64,000 bases of DNA from DAISJD01 sp036821645 (GCA_036821645.1 DAISJD010000004.1:1-64000); one strand, 5' to 3'; positions 24,123 to 34,979 are shown, counted from the first letter of the stretch. The notes: generated by a model from the letters alone, not told the origin. A program made the numbers and translations.

Positions 24123-25309
24123 ATGGCGAAGGCGAAATTTGAGCGGAACAAGCCGCATTGCAACATTGGGACGATCGGTCACGTTGACCATGGCAAGACG
24201 TCGTTGACGGCAGCGATTACGAAGGTTCTTGCTGAGACGGGTGGTGCGACGTTCACGGCGTACGATCAGATCGACAAGGCGCCGGAAGAGCGTGCGCGCG
24301 GGATTACGATTTCGACGGCGCACGTTGAGTACGAGACGTCGAACCGCCACTATGCGCACGTTGATTGTCCTGGTCATGCCGACTATGTGAAGAACATGAT
24401 CACGGGTGCGGCGCAGATGGACGGGGCGATTTTGGTCGTTTCAGCGGCTGATGGCCCGATGCCGCAAACGCGGGAACATATTTTGTTGGCGCGGCAGGTT
24501 GGCGTTCCGTCGCTTGTGGTGTTCATGAACAAGGTCGATATGGTTGACGACCCTGATCTTCTTGAGCTTGTCGAGCTTGAAGTTCGGGAGCTTTTGTCGA
24601 GCTACAATTTCCCGGGCGACGATATTCCGATCGTGAAGGGATCGGCGTTGATGGCGCTTGAAGGCAAGAGCCCCGAGATTGGGCATGATGCGATCCTCCA
24701 GTTGATGGCGGCGGTTGATGCGTATATTCCGCAGCCGGAACGTCCGAAGGATCGTGCATTCTTGATGCCGATCGAAGACGTGTTTTCGATTTCCGGTCGC
24801 GGCACGGTTGTGACCGGGCGTGTTGAGCGTGGGATCGTGAAGGTTGGCGAAGAAGTTGAGATTGTTGGCCTGAAGGCGACGGTCAAGACGACGGTGACCG
24901 GCGTTGAAATGTTCCGCAAGCTTTTGGATCAGGGCGAAGCTGGCGACAATATCGGTGCGTTGTTGCGCGGTACGAAGCGTGAAGACGTTGAACGGGGCCA
25001 GGTTTTGTCGGCGCCTGGTACGATCAAGCCGCATACGAAGTTCAAGGCGGAAGCCTATATTTTGACGAAGGAAGAAGGCGGTCGTCATACGCCGTTTTTC
25101 ACGAATTATCGTCCGCAATTCTATTTCCGCACGACGGACGTCACCGGGATGGTGAGCCTTCCTGAAGGTGTTGAAATGGTGATGCCGGGCGACAATGTGG
25201 CGATGGATGTCGAGTTGATTGCGCCGATCGCGATGGATGAAGGCTTGCGCTTCGCCATCCGTGAAGGCGGCCGCACCGTCGGTGCCGGTGTCGTCTCGAA
25301 AATTATTGA
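24123..25309 (+). repeat. tuf repeat, copy 2 (1187 bp)
   Basis: Direct repeat of 7943-9129 in the same orientation, 16.2 kb apart. Recombination between copies would delete or duplicate secE to the EF-G-like gene. Confidence 0.9.
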
Positions 25310-25313
25310 ATAA
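24123..25313 (+). CDS. tuf: Elongation factor Tu, second copy
   Basis: A 396-residue EF-Tu identical in protein sequence to the copy at 7943. It occupies the classic str-operon position after the EF-G-like gene. GGAG lies upstream of the start at 24123; an upstream ATG at 24108 in frame adds five unlikely residues. Near-complete nucleotide identity implies ongoing gene conversion. Confidence 0.98.
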   Translation: MAKAKFERNKPHCNIGTIGHVDHGKTSLTAAITKVLAETGGATFTAYDQIDKAPEERARGITISTAHVEYETSNRHYAHVDCPGHADYVKNMITGAAQMDGAILVVSAADGPMPQTREHILLARQVGVPSLVVFMNKVDMVDDPDLLELVELEVRELLSSYNFPGDDIPIVKGSALMALEGKSPEIGHDAILQLMAAVDAYIPQPERPKDRAFLMPIEDVFSISGRGTVVTGRVERGIVKVGEEVEIVGLKATVKTTVTGVEMFRKLLDQGEAGDNIGALLRGTKREDVERGQVLSAPGTIKPHTKFKAEAYILTKEEGGRHTPFFTNYRPQFYFRTTDVTGMVSLPEGVEMVMPGDNVAMDVELIAPIAMDEGLRFAIREGGRTVGAGVVSKIIE

Positions 25314-25473
25314 GAAGACTGGAAATAGGCGTGTAGCGCCTAAAAAAAGCAAAAAGGGTCCCGATTGCACCTATATTTGTGCGAACAAATTTAAACGCAA
25401 TCAAAAGGATCGGGATGGGGGCATAATCGTAAGATCATGACCCCCCTCTCCCACGCAGTAAACGGAAGATGTT
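25314..25473 (+). promoter_or_regulatory. Leader of the S10 operon
   Basis: A 160-base gap with a small hairpin TAGGCG/CGCCTA (25326-25342) followed by A7, and a bulged GGGGGCAT/ATGACCCCC pairing just upstream of rpsJ. In E. coli L4 acts on the S10 leader; whether these structures correspond is unknown. Confidence 0.3.
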
Positions 25474-25782
25474 ATGGACAGTCAAAGCATACGTATCCGC
25501 TTGCGTGCCTATGACCATCGCGTGCTCGATCAGTCGACCAGCGAAATCGTCAATACGGCAAAGCGGACAGGGGCACGGGTTCGCGGACCGATACCCTTGC
25601 CAACAAAGATCGAGAAATTCACGGTAAACCGTTCTCCGCATATTGATAAGAAGTCGCGCGAACAGTTTGAAATTCGGACGCATAAGCGCGTTCTGGATAT
25701 CGTTGACCCGACACCGCAAACGGTTGATGCGCTCATGAAGCTTGACCTCGCCGCAGGTGTTGATGTGGAGATCAAGATCTGA
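25474..25782 (+). CDS. rpsJ: 30S ribosomal protein S10 (NusE)
   Basis: A 102-residue protein of the 30S head that also serves as NusE in antitermination complexes with NusB and Nus[17 protein letters not shown] and [19 protein letters not shown] are conserved. First gene of the S10 operon, two bases before rplC. Confidence 0.97.
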   Translation: MDSQSIRIRLRAYDHRVLDQSTSEIVNTAKRTGARVRGPIPLPTKIEKFTVNRSPHIDKKSREQFEIRTHKRVLDIVDPTPQTVDALMKLDLAAGVDVEIKI

Positions 25783-25784
25783 TC

Positions 25785-26498
25785 ATGCGGACCGGTCTTA
25801 TCGCCCAAAAATTGGGCATGACACGAATTTTCACCGAGGATGGAAACCATGTTCCGGTTACCGTCTTGAAGGTTGAATCATGTCAGGTCGTTGCAGTGCG
25901 TCGCCTTGAGACGGATGGCTATACAGCTGTTCAACTCGGTGTCGGTTCTGTTAAGGCAAAAAATGTTTCTAAAGCCGAGCGGGAACGCTTTGCAAAGGCA
26001 AAAGTTGAGCCGAAGCGCAAGCTGGTCGAGTTTCGCGTCAGCGAAGACGCTTTGTTGGATGTCGGTGTGGAATTGTCTGTCGAGCATTTTCTGCCTGGGC
26101 AATTCGTCGATGTCACAGGAACGACCATCGGTAAAGGTTTTGCCGGCGTTATGAAACGGCATAATTTTGGCGGGTTGCGCGCAACCCACGGTGTTTCCGT
26201 TTCGCATCGTAGCCATGGTTCAACCGGCCAACGTCAAGATCCTGGCAAAGTCTTCAAGAACAAGAAGATGGCTGGCCATATGGGCGTTGAGCGCGTTACG
26301 ACCCAGAACTTGAAGATCGTAAGCACCGATGCGGAGCGTGGTTTGATCCTGATGCTCGGTGCTGTGCCCGGTCATGAGGGCGGTTACGTGATGATCAAGG
26401 ATGCGGTGAAGCGCAAGCCGCCGGAAAACCTCCCATTCCCGGCTGCGCTGCGCACGGCACCGGTCTCGGCTGAGACCGAGGCGACGAAGGGCGAGTGA
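25785..26498 (+). CDS. rplC: 50S ribosomal protein L3
   Basis: A 237-residue protein near the peptidyl-transferase centre. [16 protein letters not shown] is the standard start. The tip loop [34 protein letters not shown] is intact. The C-terminal tail ([12 protein letters not shown]) runs past the E. coli length (209 residues), as in other alphaproteobacteria. Confidence 0.97.
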   Translation: MRTGLIAQKLGMTRIFTEDGNHVPVTVLKVESCQVVAVRRLETDGYTAVQLGVGSVKAKNVSKAERERFAKAKVEPKRKLVEFRVSEDALLDVGVELSVEHFLPGQFVDVTGTTIGKGFAGVMKRHNFGGLRATHGVSVSHRSHGSTGQRQDPGKVFKNKKMAGHMGVERVTTQNLKIVSTDAERGLILMLGAVPGHEGGYVMIKDAVKRKPPENLPFPAALRTAPVSAETEATKGE

Positions 26499-26500
26499 CA

Positions 26501-27121
26501 ATGAAGCTGTCCATTAAAAACCTGGACAACCAGGAAGTCGGCTCGATCGAGCTTGACGAGCAGGTCTTTGGACTGCCGGTCCGCAAGGATATCCTGGCGC
26601 GTATGGTCAATTACCAACTCGCCAAGCGTCGTGCCGGTACTCACAAGACCAAATTAATCGGTGATATTGCTGGAACCACGAAAAAGCCGTGGAAGCAAAA
26701 GGGAACCGGACGTGCCCGTCAGGGCAGCTTGCGGTCGCCGCAGTTTCGCGGTGGCGCAGTCATCTTTGGGCCGCTCGTGCGCAGTCATGCGTTCGATCTG
26801 CAAAAGAAAGTACGCAAGCTCGCCTTGAAGACGGCTCTTTCCAGTAAACTGGCGCAAGGCAAACTCATCATTCTTGATCGTGCGACGATCGAAACGCCGA
26901 AGACAAAAATCCTGGCGGAACGATTCGCTCAATTGGGTTGGAATAATGTGTTGTTGATCGATGGTCCCGCCGTCGATGAGGCTTTTGCCCGTGCAGCACG
27001 GAATTTGCCGCTGGTCGATGTCCTGCCCCAGCAAGGGGCGAATGTTTACGACATTCTGCGTCGCGATACCCTGGTGTTGACCGAAGAAGCCGTAAAGCAT
27101 CTGGAGGCTCGCCTGAAATGA
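26501..27121 (+). CDS. rplD: 50S ribosomal protein L4
   Basis: A 206-residue exit-tunnel protein; in E. coli it also attenuates its own operon. The extended loop [24 protein letters not shown] lines the tunnel. ATG at 26501 is preferred to GTG at 26495. The ATGA overlap with rplW indicates translational coupling. Confidence 0.96.
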   Translation: MKLSIKNLDNQEVGSIELDEQVFGLPVRKDILARMVNYQLAKRRAGTHKTKLIGDIAGTTKKPWKQKGTGRARQGSLRSPQFRGGAVIFGPLVRSHAFDLQKKVRKLALKTALSSKLAQGKLIILDRATIETPKTKILAERFAQLGWNNVLLIDGPAVDEAFARAARNLPLVDVLPQQGANVYDILRRDTLVLTEEAVKHLEARLK

Positions 27122-27450
27122 GCAGATTTCGTGTGATCGAAAGTGCTGTCCCGGCTGTGCCGGAAGAGCGTATGTACCTCATCGTTCGCTCGCCGGTTAT
27201 TACCGAAAAGGCGACACTTGGCTCTGAACATAACCAAGTGACGTTTCGCGTGCCGCTTGATGCAACCAAGCGCGAAATTAAGGTCGCGATTGAGACCCTG
27301 TTCAAGGTTAAAGTGACGGCTGTCAACACCTTGCGCACTCTTGGCAAGACCAAGCGCTTCCGGGGCAAGCTCGGCAAGCGCAGCGATGAGAAAAAAGCGA
27401 TGGTAACCCTCGCCGAGGGTTCCAAGATCGATGTGACGACGGGAATCTAA
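27118..27450 (+). CDS. rplW: 50S ribosomal protein L23
   Basis: A 110-residue tunnel-exit protein that docks SRP and trigger factor. The core is [14 protein letters not shown] through [22 protein letters not shown]. About 18 residues precede the usual start; the alternative Met at 27172 matches typical L23 lengths, while 27118 forms an ATGA overlap with rplD. Confidence 0.93.
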   Translation: MSRFRVIESAVPAVPEERMYLIVRSPVITEKATLGSEHNQVTFRVPLDATKREIKVAIETLFKVKVTAVNTLRTLGKTKRFRGKLGKRSDEKKAMVTLAEGSKIDVTTGI

Positions 27451-27454
27451 GGCC

Positions 27455-28282
27455 ATGGGGCTTAAGACTTACAAGCCGACGACACCGTCGCAGCGCCAAC
27501 TGGTTATTGTTGATCGCCGGGAACTCTGGAAGGGTGATCCGGTTAAGCAACTGACGGAAGGTCTGCGCAGCCAGGGTGGTCGCAACAACACGGGGCGCAT
27601 TACGATGCGCCACCGGGGTGGTGGACATAAGCGCCGCTACCGTATCGTTGATTTCAAGCGTCGGAAATATGATGTTCCGGCTGTTGTTGAACGGTTGGAA
27701 TATGATCCGAACCGGACAGCGTTTTTGGCATTGATCCGTTATGAAGACGGTGAGCTTGCCTATATCCTGGCGCCTCAACGCCTTAATGTCGGCGACACAG
27801 TTATTGCTGGCAACAAGGTCGACGTGAAGCCTGGGAACGCGATGCCAATGAAGAACATGCCTGTCGGCACCATTATCCATAATGTGGAAATGAAGGCTGG
27901 TAAGGGTGGTCAATTGGCACGATCCGCAGGGACCTATGCACAACTTGTTGGGCGCGATCAAGGTTACGCTCAATTGAAGCTTGCATCGGGTGAGTTGCGG
28001 ATGGTCCGGGGAGAATGCATGGCAACGATTGGTGCTGTGTCGAATCCCGATCAAAAAAATATCGTCATTGCCAAGGCTGGGCGCTCACGTTGGCTTGGTC
28101 GCAGACCAAGCGTTCGTGGTGTTGCCATGAACCCGATCGACCATCCGCATGGTGGTGGTGAAGGACGCACTTCAGGGGGGCGCCATCCGGTTACCCCATG
28201 GGGTAAGCCTACCAAAGGCAAGAAGACGCGGCATAACAAAGCGACCGACGGGCTTATTATCCGTCGCCGCAACGCGAAGTAA
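27455..28282 (+). CDS. rplB: 50S ribosomal protein L2
   Basis: A 275-residue core protein needed for peptidyl-transferase assembly. [14 protein letters not shown], the [22 protein letters not shown] loop with the key histidine, and [10 protein letters not shown] are present. Five bases after rplW. Confidence 0.97.
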   Translation: MGLKTYKPTTPSQRQLVIVDRRELWKGDPVKQLTEGLRSQGGRNNTGRITMRHRGGGHKRRYRIVDFKRRKYDVPAVVERLEYDPNRTAFLALIRYEDGELAYILAPQRLNVGDTVIAGNKVDVKPGNAMPMKNMPVGTIIHNVEMKAGKGGQLARSAGTYAQLVGRDQGYAQLKLASGELRMVRGECMATIGAVSNPDQKNIVIAKAGRSRWLGRRPSVRGVAMNPIDHPHGGGEGRTSGGRHPVTPWGKPTKGKKTRHNKATDGLIIRRRNAK

Positions 28283-28294
28283 CGGAGACTCGCT

Positions 28295-28573
28295 GTGGCA
28301 CGTTCCGTTTGGAAAGGGCCGTTTGTTGACGGCTACTTATTGAAGAAGGCAGAGAAAGCTCGGGCCTCTTCCCGCAACGAGATCATTAAAACTTGGTCGC
28401 GTCGCTCGACGATATTCCCGCAATTTATCGGGCTCACCTTTGGTGTGTATAATGGCCATAAATTCGTGCCCGTTATGGTCACGGAACATATGGTTGGTCA
28501 CAAGCTCGGTGAATTCGCCCCAACCCGGACCTTTTATGGTCATGCGGCTGACAAAAAAGCGAAGAGGGGCTAA
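28295..28573 (+). CDS. rpsS: 30S ribosomal protein S19
   Basis: A 92-residue 30S head protein next to S13. [30 protein letters not shown] and [26 protein letters not shown] are diagnostic. GTG start with GGAGA upstream. Confidence 0.97.
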   Translation: MARSVWKGPFVDGYLLKKAEKARASSRNEIIKTWSRRSTIFPQFIGLTFGVYNGHKFVPVMVTEHMVGHKLGEFAPTRTFYGHAADKKAKRG

Positions 28574-28579
28574 AAGACC

Positions 28580-28963
28580 ATGAGCAAGCCTCAGGCACCA
28601 CGAAAAGTTGGTGATAAGGAAGCGATGGTCTTTGTGAAGGCTATTCGCTCGACGCCGCGTAAACTGAACTTGGTTGCGCAATTGATCCGGGGTAAGGGCG
28701 CTCAGGCCGCACTTGCGGAGTTGACTTTTTCGCATCGGCGCATTGCTGGCGATGTCAAGAAAGCTTTGCAATCGGCAATCGCTAATGCTGAGAATAATCA
28801 TCAACTTGATGTTGATCGCCTCTATGTCAAAGAAGCGACTGTGGGTCGCGCTCTGGTCATGAAGCGCTTTCATGCCCGTGGACGCGGGCGTGCAGCACAG
28901 GTGCAAAAATTCTTCAGCAACCTTACCGTCGTCGTCCGTGAACGGGACGAGGAGCAAGCGTAA
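28580..28963 (+). CDS. rplV: 50S ribosomal protein L22
   Basis: A 127-residue tunnel protein. [18 protein letters not shown] and the extended hairpin [19 protein letters not shown] are conserved. Its stop overlaps the rpsC start (TAATG). Confidence 0.96.
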   Translation: MSKPQAPRKVGDKEAMVFVKAIRSTPRKLNLVAQLIRGKGAQAALAELTFSHRRIAGDVKKALQSAIANAENNHQLDVDRLYVKEATVGRALVMKRFHARGRGRAAQVQKFFSNLTVVVRERDEEQA

Positions 28964-29712
28964 TGGGTCAAAAAATCAATCCCATCGGGCTTCGGCTTGG
29001 TATTAATCGGACGTGGGATAGCCGTTGGTTTGCGCGTCGTGATTATGGATCTTTGCTCCATGAAGATCTGCGTCTGCGTAAATACTTGATGAACCGCCTC
29101 AATCAGGCCGGTGTTAGTCGTGTTATCGTTGAGCGGGCAGCTAAAAAGGCTCGTGTAACGATTCATACGGCGCGCCCTGGTGTTGTCATCGGCAAAAAAG
29201 GGGCTGATATCGAGAAGCTTCGCGTTGAAGTCGGCAAGATGACCGGCAGTGAAGTTAGCTTGAATATTGTCGAAATTCGCAAACCTGAACTTGATGCAAA
29301 GTTAATTGCTGAAGGGATTGCGCAACAGCTCGAACGGCGTGTTGCTTTCCGTCGTGCTATGAAACGGGCCGTTCAGTCTGCGATGCGTCTTGGGGCACAA
29401 GGCATTCGGATCAACTGTTCTGGGCGTCTTGGCGGTGCTGAAATTGCCCGCATGGAATGGTATCGTGAAGGTCGCGTGCCATTACATACATTGCGTGCCG
29501 AGGTCGATTATGGCATTGGTAGAGCCAAGACGACTTATGGGATTTGCGGTGTTAAGGTTTGGGTCTTCAAAGGTGAGATCCTCGCACACGATCCGATGGC
29601 CAGCGAAAAGCGCGCTGAGCAATTGAATAGTGGCGAGCGGTCGGATCGTTCGGAACGGCCCGATCGTCATGACCGTCAGGATCGTGACCGTGACCGCGGA
29701 AATCGTGGTTAA
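28963..29712 (+). CDS. rpsC: 30S ribosomal protein S3 with charged C-terminal tail
   Basis: A 249-residue mRNA-entry protein. [15 protein letters not shown] is the usual start, and the KH motif is [14 protein letters not shown]. The body ends near KGEILAHDP. The last 30 or so residues are a run of Arg/Asp/Ser repeats ([19 protein letters not shown]), an extension beyond the E. coli protein (233 residues) that is probably disordered. Confidence 0.96.
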   Translation: MGQKINPIGLRLGINRTWDSRWFARRDYGSLLHEDLRLRKYLMNRLNQAGVSRVIVERAAKKARVTIHTARPGVVIGKKGADIEKLRVEVGKMTGSEVSLNIVEIRKPELDAKLIAEGIAQQLERRVAFRRAMKRAVQSAMRLGAQGIRINCSGRLGGAEIARMEWYREGRVPLHTLRAEVDYGIGRAKTTYGICGVKVWVFKGEILAHDPMASEKRAEQLNSGERSDRSERPDRHDRQDRDRDRGNRG

Positions 29713-29737
29713 ATCAGACCGTAATGGTTGAAAAGGG

Positions 29738-29761
29738 CGGGTTCGGTTTGTCCCGAGCCCG
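29738..29761 (+). other. Hairpin between rpsC and rplP
   Basis: CGGGTTCGG (29738-29746) pairs with CCGAGCCCG (29753-29761) with one G-U pair, followed by TTACTTTTAGTTTT. It could be a leaky terminator or an mRNA-processing site inside the S10 operon. Confidence 0.45.
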
Positions 29762-29793
29762 TTACTTTTAGTTTTGCAAGAGGGCATTGACCC

Positions 29794-30216
29794 ATGTTGA
29801 GTCCGAAGCGGACCAAATACCGGAAGGCGCATAAGGGGCGCATTCATGGTTTGGCGAAAGGCGGTACGGAGCTGAATTTCGGCGCCTACGGTCTAAAAGC
29901 AGTCGAGCCGGGTCGTATCACGGCACGGCAAATTGAAGCGGCACGTCGTGCCATCAGTCGGCATATCCGTCGCGTCGGTCGTGTCTGGATTCGCGTATTT
30001 CCAGATGTTCCCGTTTCATCTAAGCCTGCCGAAGTCCGTATGGGCTCTGGTAAAGGGACGCCGGAATTTTGGGTATGCCGTGTGAAGCCGGGTCGCATCA
30101 TGTTCGAACTTGATGGTGTGCCGGCGGAAACGGCAAAGCTTGCTTTTGAGCTTGCGGCCGCAAAGTTGCCGATCACTGTTCGATTTGTCGAACGTATTGG
30201 TGGCGAGGAGGCGTAA
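29794..30216 (+). CDS. rplP: 50S ribosomal protein L16
   Basis: A 140-residue protein near the A-site t[32 protein letters not shown] and the loop [13 protein letters not shown] are diagnostic. Directly abuts rpmC. Confidence 0.97.
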   Translation: MLSPKRTKYRKAHKGRIHGLAKGGTELNFGAYGLKAVEPGRITARQIEAARRAISRHIRRVGRVWIRVFPDVPVSSKPAEVRMGSGKGTPEFWVCRVKPGRIMFELDGVPAETAKLAFELAAAKLPITVRFVERIGGEEA

Positions 30217-30414
30217 ATGAACGCGCAAGAACTGCGGTCTAAGACCAAAGACGAGTTGAAGAACGATCTGTTGGTGCTGCGTAAGGAGCAGCTCAATCTT
30301 CGTTTTCAAAAAGCAAGCGGACAGCTTGAGAATACCGCACGTGTGACCCAGGTTCGTCGCGATATTGCGCGGATTAAGACGGTACTCCATGCGCGTGCTG
30401 GTTCGGTGGAGTAG
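30217..30414 (+). CDS. rpmC: 50S ribosomal protein L29
   Basis: A 65-residue helical hairpin near the tunnel exit: [52 protein letters not shown] covers the two helices. The start follows the rplP stop directly. Confidence 0.95.
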   Translation: MNAQELRSKTKDELKNDLLVLRKEQLNLRFQKASGQLENTARVTQVRRDIARIKTVLHARAGSVE

Positions 30415-30420
30415 TTAAAG

Positions 30421-30681
30421 ATGCCGAAACGCATTTTACAGGGCCTCGTCGTCTCCGATAAGCAGGACAAAACCGTTGTCGTGCGTGTCGAGCGGCGTGT
30501 GATGCACCCTGTGTATAAGAAGTTCATCACGCGGTCGAAGAAGTATGCGGCCCATGATGAATTGAACCAGTACAAGGTTGGGGATGTCATTCGCATCCAA
30601 GAATGCCGCCCCATTTCAAAGAACAAGTGTTGGGAAGTTTTGTCAGAGACATCTGCCGAGACTCCTGCTCTGGGAGCATAA
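30421..30681 (+). CDS. rpsQ: 30S ribosomal protein S17
   Basis: An 86-residue OB-fold protein. [25 protein letters not shown] and the [12 protein letters not shown] motif are typical. Last gene of the S10 operon proper; four bases separate it from rplN. Confidence 0.96.
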   Translation: MPKRILQGLVVSDKQDKTVVVRVERRVMHPVYKKFITRSKKYAAHDELNQYKVGDVIRIQECRPISKNKCWEVLSETSAETPALGA

Positions 30682-30684
30682 AAT

Positions 30685-31053
30685 ATGATTCAGATGCAAA
30701 CCAACCTGGATGTGGCCGACAATTCAGGGGCCCGCCGGGTGCAGTGCATCAAGGTGTTGGGTGGTTCCAAGCGTAAAACGGCGATCGTTGGCGACATCAT
30801 CGTTGTTTCTGTGAAAGAAGCCATTCCGCGCGGCAAGGTGAAAAAGGGCGATGTTCATCGCGCCGTCATCGTGCGCACTGCCAAAGAAATTCGTCGCGTT
30901 GACGGAAGCTCGATCCGATTTGATCGCAACGCTGCTGTGTTGATCAATAAGCAGGGTGAGCCGATCGGAACGCGTATCTTCGGGCCTGTCACGCGTGAGT
31001 TGCGTGCCAAGAAGTTCATGAAGATCGTCTCCTTGGCACCGGAGGTGCTCTGA
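30685..31053 (+). CDS. rplN: 50S ribosomal protein L14
   Basis: A 122-residue protein at the subunit interface. [18 protein letters not shown] and [21 protein letters not shown] match the family. First gene of the spc segment. Confidence 0.97.
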   Translation: MIQMQTNLDVADNSGARRVQCIKVLGGSKRKTAIVGDIIVVSVKEAIPRGKVKKGDVHRAVIVRTAKEIRRVDGSSIRFDRNAAVLINKQGEPIGTRIFGPVTRELRAKKFMKIVSLAPEVL

Positions 31054-31055
31054 TT

Positions 31056-31373
31056 ATGGCGATGAAAATCAAGAAGGGCGACAAGGTTGTCGTGATTGCT
31101 GGCTCCGATAAGGGTAAGGCTGGTGAAGTTCTCCGGGTGATTCCGTCTGAGAACCGTGTCGTTGTGCAAGGCGTTCGGTTGGCTAAGCGCCATACTAAAG
31201 CGACTCAGACGACGCAAGGCGGCATTATCGAAAAGGAAGCGCCGATACACGTTTCCAATGTAGCCCATATCGACCCCAAGACGGCCAAACCGACCCGTGT
31301 CGGATTTAAGGTCGCCGAAGATGGTTCGAAGGTCCGCTTTGCCAAGCGGTCCGGCGACGTCATCGAACGGTGA
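31056..31373 (+). CDS. rplX: 50S ribosomal protein L24
   Basis: A 105-residue KOW protein that initiates 50S assembly: [25 protein letters not shown], then [15 protein letters not shown]. The start could also be the Met two codons later. Confidence 0.96.
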   Translation: MAMKIKKGDKVVVIAGSDKGKAGEVLRVIPSENRVVVQGVRLAKRHTKATQTTQGGIIEKEAPIHVSNVAHIDPKTAKPTRVGFKVAEDGSKVRFAKRSGDVIER

Positions 31374-31381
31374 GGTGAACC

Positions 31382-31924
31382 ATGGTTGTGCGCTTAAAAG
31401 AAGTTTATAACACCACGGTTCGTCCGGCGTTGATGGCAGAATTCGGGTACAAAAACCCGATGCAGTTGCCGCGCCTGGAAAAGATCGTCATTAATATGGG
31501 TGTTGGTGAAGCTGTTCAGGATTCAAAGAAGATCGAAGCAGCCGTGCGCGATCTAACGTTGATTGCTGGACAAAAACCCGTCGTCACTCGGGCAAAGAAA
31601 TCGATCGCGACGTTCAAAGTACGCGAAAATATGCCGCTCGGCTGCAAGGTCACTTTGCGCGCTGACCGCATGTACGAATTTCTTGATCGTCTGATCACGA
31701 TTGCCTTGCCGCGTGTCCGCGATTTCCGCGGCGTTAATGGTAAGAGCTTTGATGGTCGTGGCAACTATGCCCTGGGACTCAAGGAGCAGCTTGTGTTCCC
31801 GGAAATCGACTATGACAAAGTTGATGCCACGCGTGGGATGGATATCGTGATTTGCACTTCTGCGAAAACCGATGCCGAGGCGAAAGCCTTGCTCCGGGCT
31901 TTCCAGATGCCGTTCATCAACTGA
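31382..31924 (+). CDS. rplE: 50S ribosomal protein L5
   Basis: A 180-residue 5S rRNA-binding protein. [34 protein letters not shown] and [22 protein letters not shown] are conserved. It forms the central protuberance bridge to S13. Confidence 0.97.
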   Translation: MVVRLKEVYNTTVRPALMAEFGYKNPMQLPRLEKIVINMGVGEAVQDSKKIEAAVRDLTLIAGQKPVVTRAKKSIATFKVRENMPLGCKVTLRADRMYEFLDRLITIALPRVRDFRGVNGKSFDGRGNYALGLKEQLVFPEIDYDKVDATRGMDIVICTSAKTDAEAKALLRAFQMPFIN

Positions 31925-31942
31925 GCGGACGGAGAAGAAAAG

Positions 31943-32248
31943 ATGGCCAAGGTAAGCTCGGTCCAAAAAAATAATCAACGTCGCCACTTGTCTCAACAAC
32001 TGCGTGCAAAGCGTGCTGCGTTGAAAGCGCTCATCATGGACCGTTCGGCACCTGCCGAGGAGCGGTTTGTGGCGCAATTGAAGCTTGCGGCTTTGCCGCG
32101 GAATTCTTCTCAGACAAGAATTCGTAATCGGTGTGAACTCACCGGTCGTCCGCGCGCGTATTATCGTAAATTTAAGCTCTCGCGTATTGCTTTGCGCGAA
32201 CTCGGTTCGATCGGCCAGATTCCTGGTCTGGTCAAGTCGAGCTGGTAA
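31943..32248 (+). CDS. rpsN: 30S ribosomal protein S14 (zinc-free type)
   Basis: A 101-residue long-form S14. [32 protein letters not shown] is diagnostic. The short zinc form has CxxC pairs, which are absent here. Confidence 0.96.
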   Translation: MAKVSSVQKNNQRRHLSQQLRAKRAALKALIMDRSAPAEERFVAQLKLAALPRNSSQTRIRNRCELTGRPRAYYRKFKLSRIALRELGSIGQIPGLVKSSW

Positions 32249-32260
32249 GGGAGACGAGCC

Positions 32261-32659
32261 ATGACAATGAGCGATCCCTTAGGGGATATGCTGACCCGGA
32301 TTCGCAATGCGCAACGGGCCCGCTCCGCAAATGTGAAGTCACCTGCCTCGCGCGTGCGTGCCAGCGTTCTCGAAGTGCTGCGCCGTGAAGGTTATATCCG
32401 TGGATATACCCGCCAAGACTTAAGGGCTGGTGTAGCTGAATTCACAATTGAGTTGAAATACCTTGATGGTGAGCCGGTAATCAAGGAAATCACGCGCGTG
32501 TCAAAACCTGGACGCCGGATTTATTCCAAGATTGCCGATCTGCCAAAGGTCTATAACGGCCTTGGTATCGCCATTCTTTCGACGCCCCGTGGGGTTATGT
32601 CGGACGCCGAGGCACGCGTCGCCAATGTTGGCGGCGAAGTGCTCTGCCGTGTGTTCTAA
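32261..32659 (+). CDS. rpsH: 30S ribosomal protein S8
   Basis: A 132-residue 16S rRNA-binding protein, repressor of the spc operon in E. coli. DPLGDMLTRIRNAQRA and the C-terminal GLGIAILSTPRGVMSDAEAR are family hallmarks. Confidence 0.97.
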   Translation: MTMSDPLGDMLTRIRNAQRARSANVKSPASRVRASVLEVLRREGYIRGYTRQDLRAGVAEFTIELKYLDGEPVIKEITRVSKPGRRIYSKIADLPKVYNGLGIAILSTPRGVMSDAEARVANVGGEVLCRVF

Positions 32660-32672
32660 GGGTGGATGATCC

Positions 32673-33206
32673 ATGTCGCGCATTGGTAAAAACCCTGTCA
32701 TCGTGCCGAGCGGTGTTGAAGTTAAGATCATTGATCGTATCTTAACGGCAAAGGGAAAACTCGGTCAGTTGAGTATGCCGCTTTCTACGGAAATCAATGC
32801 GATTCTGGAAGATGGTAAGGTCGTCGTCACACCGGCGTCTGAAACCCAGCGTGCCCGGATGTTCTGGGGTACGACACGGGCCCTTGTGAACAACCTGGTG
32901 ACGGGTGTCTCCCAGGGATTCAAGGTGACTCTTGAAATTACGGGCGTTGGTTATCGTGCTGCGGTTCAAGGCAATGTTCTGAATCTGCAGCTCGGATATT
33001 CGCACGACGTGTTGTTCGAGATTCCATCGGATGTCGCGATCGTTTGCGAAAAGCCGACGACGATCACTGTTTCGGGTGCCGATAAGCAACGGGTTGGTGC
33101 AGTCGCCGCCAAGATCCGTTCGTACCGTAAACCTGAACCCTATAAGGGTAAGGGTATTAAGTACTCGACCGAAACCATCCGCCGCAAAGAAGGCAAGAAG
33201 AAGTAA
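32673..33206 (+). CDS. rplF: 50S ribosomal protein L6
   Basis: A 177-residue two-domain protein at the factor-binding site. [15 protein letters not shown] and the C-terminal [10 protein letters not shown] are diagnostic. Confidence 0.97.
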   Translation: MSRIGKNPVIVPSGVEVKIIDRILTAKGKLGQLSMPLSTEINAILEDGKVVVTPASETQRARMFWGTTRALVNNLVTGVSQGFKVTLEITGVGYRAAVQGNVLNLQLGYSHDVLFEIPSDVAIVCEKPTTITVSGADKQRVGAVAAKIRSYRKPEPYKGKGIKYSTETIRRKEGKKK

Positions 33207-33217
33207 GGATCCAGACG

Positions 33218-33580
33218 ATGTTGACCTCGAAGGACCTATTTCTACGCCGGAAGCAGCGGGTTCGTACCCGTCTGCGGCAAGTGGCCAACGGTCGGCTTCG
33301 GCTTTCCGTTTTCCGGTCGTCGAAGCATATTTATGCACAAGTTATCGACGACGCTGCGGGTAATACCGTTGTGGCAGCTTCCAGTGTCGACAAGTCGTTG
33401 AAAGACGGTTTGAAGACCGGTGCCGACAAGGCTGCTGCCGAAGCTGTTGGTAAATTACTCGCCGAGCGCGCGGTCGAAAAAGGCATCACGCATGTGGTGT
33501 TCGATCGTGGCGGTTACTTGTTTCATGGCCGGGTGAAAGCCTTGGCCGATGCGGCCCGTGCGGCCGGACTGGATTTCTGA
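33218..33580 (+). CDS. rplR: 50S ribosomal protein L18
   Basis: A 120-residue 5S rRNA-binding protein: [20 protein letters not shown] and [22 protein letters not shown]. Seventeen bases upstream of rpsE. Confidence 0.96.
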   Translation: MLTSKDLFLRRKQRVRTRLRQVANGRLRLSVFRSSKHIYAQVIDDAAGNTVVAASSVDKSLKDGLKTGADKAAAEAVGKLLAERAVEKGITHVVFDRGGYLFHGRVKALADAARAAGLDF

Positions 33581-33596
33581 GGAAAGGCCGTCAATT

Positions 33597-34187
33597 ATGG
33601 CACGTACCCCCGGTGAAGGTCGCAGTGGCGGCCGCGGGCGCGGAAACGAAGCTGAGCGTCAGCCTCGCGAGCGTGAAGAGAGTGAGTTGGTAGAACGGCT
33701 TGTCGGCATTAATCGTGTCGCGAAAGTCGTGAAGGGTGGCCGTCGGTTCGGTTTTGCCGCTATTGTCGTCGTCGGCGATTCGAAAGGTCGCGTCGGTCAT
33801 GGAACGGGGAAGGCGCGAGAAGTGCCGGAAGCGATCCGTAAAGCCACCGATCAGGCCCGTCGTAACATGGTGCGCGTCCCGCTTCGTGAAGGTCGGACGT
33901 TGCATCATGATATCGAAGGCCATTATGGTGCAGGTCGCGTCGTCGTGCGTGCGGCGCAACCGGGTACCGGTATTATCGCTGGTGGTCCTATGCGCGCTAT
34001 TTTTGAAGCCCTCGGGGTTCAGGATATCGTTGCGAAGTCCGTCGGTACATCCAATCCGCACAATATGATCAAGGCTACGTTTGAAGCTTTGAGCCGTGTT
34101 GCCAATCCGCGCAGTGTTGCCGCCCGTCGTGGTAAGAAGGTGGGTGATCTGTTGGGGCGGCGCGGTGATGCCGAGGCGAGGGAGTAA
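33597..34187 (+). CDS. rpsE: 30S ribosomal protein S5
   Basis: A 196-residue protein with a Gly/Arg-rich N-terminal tail ([20 protein letters not shown]). The fidelity region [17 protein letters not shown] and [18 protein letters not shown] follow. The start at 33597 avoids running into rplR. Confidence 0.96.
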   Translation: MARTPGEGRSGGRGRGNEAERQPREREESELVERLVGINRVAKVVKGGRRFGFAAIVVVGDSKGRVGHGTGKAREVPEAIRKATDQARRNMVRVPLREGRTLHHDIEGHYGAGRVVVRAAQPGTGIIAGGPMRAIFEALGVQDIVAKSVGTSNPHNMIKATFEALSRVANPRSVAARRGKKVGDLLGRRGDAEARE

Positions 34188-34190
34188 GCC

Positions 34191-34385
34191 ATGACCGAGG
34201 GGAAAAAAACCCTGGTTGTGACCCAAATCGGATCTCCGATTGGTCGCCAGGCATACCAAGAAGCCACCCTAAAGGGCTTAGGTTTGAACAAGCTCAACCG
34301 GACACGTGAATTGGAGGATACACCCTCCGTTCGCGGTATGATTGCTGCGGTGCAGCATTTAGTTCGGGTCGAAGCTGAAGAATAA
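34191..34385 (+). CDS. rpmD: 50S ribosomal protein L30
   Basis: A 64-residue protein. [30 protein letters not shown] and DTPSVRGMI are typical. Three bases after rpsE. Confidence 0.95.
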   Translation: MTEGKKTLVVTQIGSPIGRQAYQEATLKGLGLNKLNRTRELEDTPSVRGMIAAVQHLVRVEAEE

Positions 34386-34396
34386 TGATCTCCAGT

Positions 34397-34421
34397 TCCC
34401 GGCATCTTTTGGATGCCGGGA
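34397..34421 (+). other. Strong hairpin between rpmD and rplO
   Basis: TCCCGGCATC (34397-34406) and GATGCCGGGA (34412-34421) form a perfect 10-bp stem with loop TTTTG and no U-tract. It lies between the rpmD stop and the rplO start, so a role in mRNA processing or stability is more likely than termination. Confidence 0.6.
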
Positions 34422-34431
34422 CAATAGGGCG

Positions 34432-34926
34432 ATGAAAATGAAACTGAACGAAATTTCGGATAATCCGGGATCCCATTACAAGTTCAAGCGTTTGGGTCGC
34501 GGCATCGGCTCCGGTAAAGGCAAAACCAGTGGCCGTGGCGGTAAGGGGCAAACTGCACGTTCTGGCGTTGCGATCAATGGCTTTGAAGGTGGTCAGACAC
34601 CATTGCATCGGCGTATGCCCAAGCGCGGGTTCAACAATATCCATCGCTTGACCTATCAAGTTATCAATATCGGCCGGTTACAGGCTGCCGTCGAAGCTGG
34701 TAAGCTCAAGGCTGGCGATGTTGTTTCTGGTGCTGTCCTTGTCAATTTGGGCATGCTCTCAAAGCTTGACGATGGTGTTCGCCTCCTTGGGAAGGGGACG
34801 ATTTCAACGCCGCTTACCCTTGAGGTTGTCGGTGCATCTCCGGCTGCCGTCACTGCTATTGAGGCGGTAGGTGGTAAGGTTGTGATTATCGGTCACACTG
34901 AAGCGAAAGAAAGCCCGGTTGCTTAA
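34432..34926 (+). CDS. rplO: 50S ribosomal protein L15
   Basis: A 164-residue protein with the Gly-rich N-terminal extension ([19 protein letters not shown]) and [20 protein letters not shown]. It precedes secY, the conserved order. Confidence 0.97.
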   Translation: MKMKLNEISDNPGSHYKFKRLGRGIGSGKGKTSGRGGKGQTARSGVAINGFEGGQTPLHRRMPKRGFNNIHRLTYQVINIGRLQAAVEAGKLKAGDVVSGAVLVNLGMLSKLDDGVRLLGKGTISTPLTLEVVGASPAAVTAIEAVGGKVVIIGHTEAKESPVA

Positions 34927-34979
34927 CGCAGTCGGCGTTTTCATCACTTGCTGACTTTTATGTCAAAGGAATAAGCTCG

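Noticed and set aside
24441..25370. Minus-strand frames of about 300 codons opposite both tuf copies
   Set aside because: They appear in both copies only because the tuf sequences are identical; no recognisable domain.
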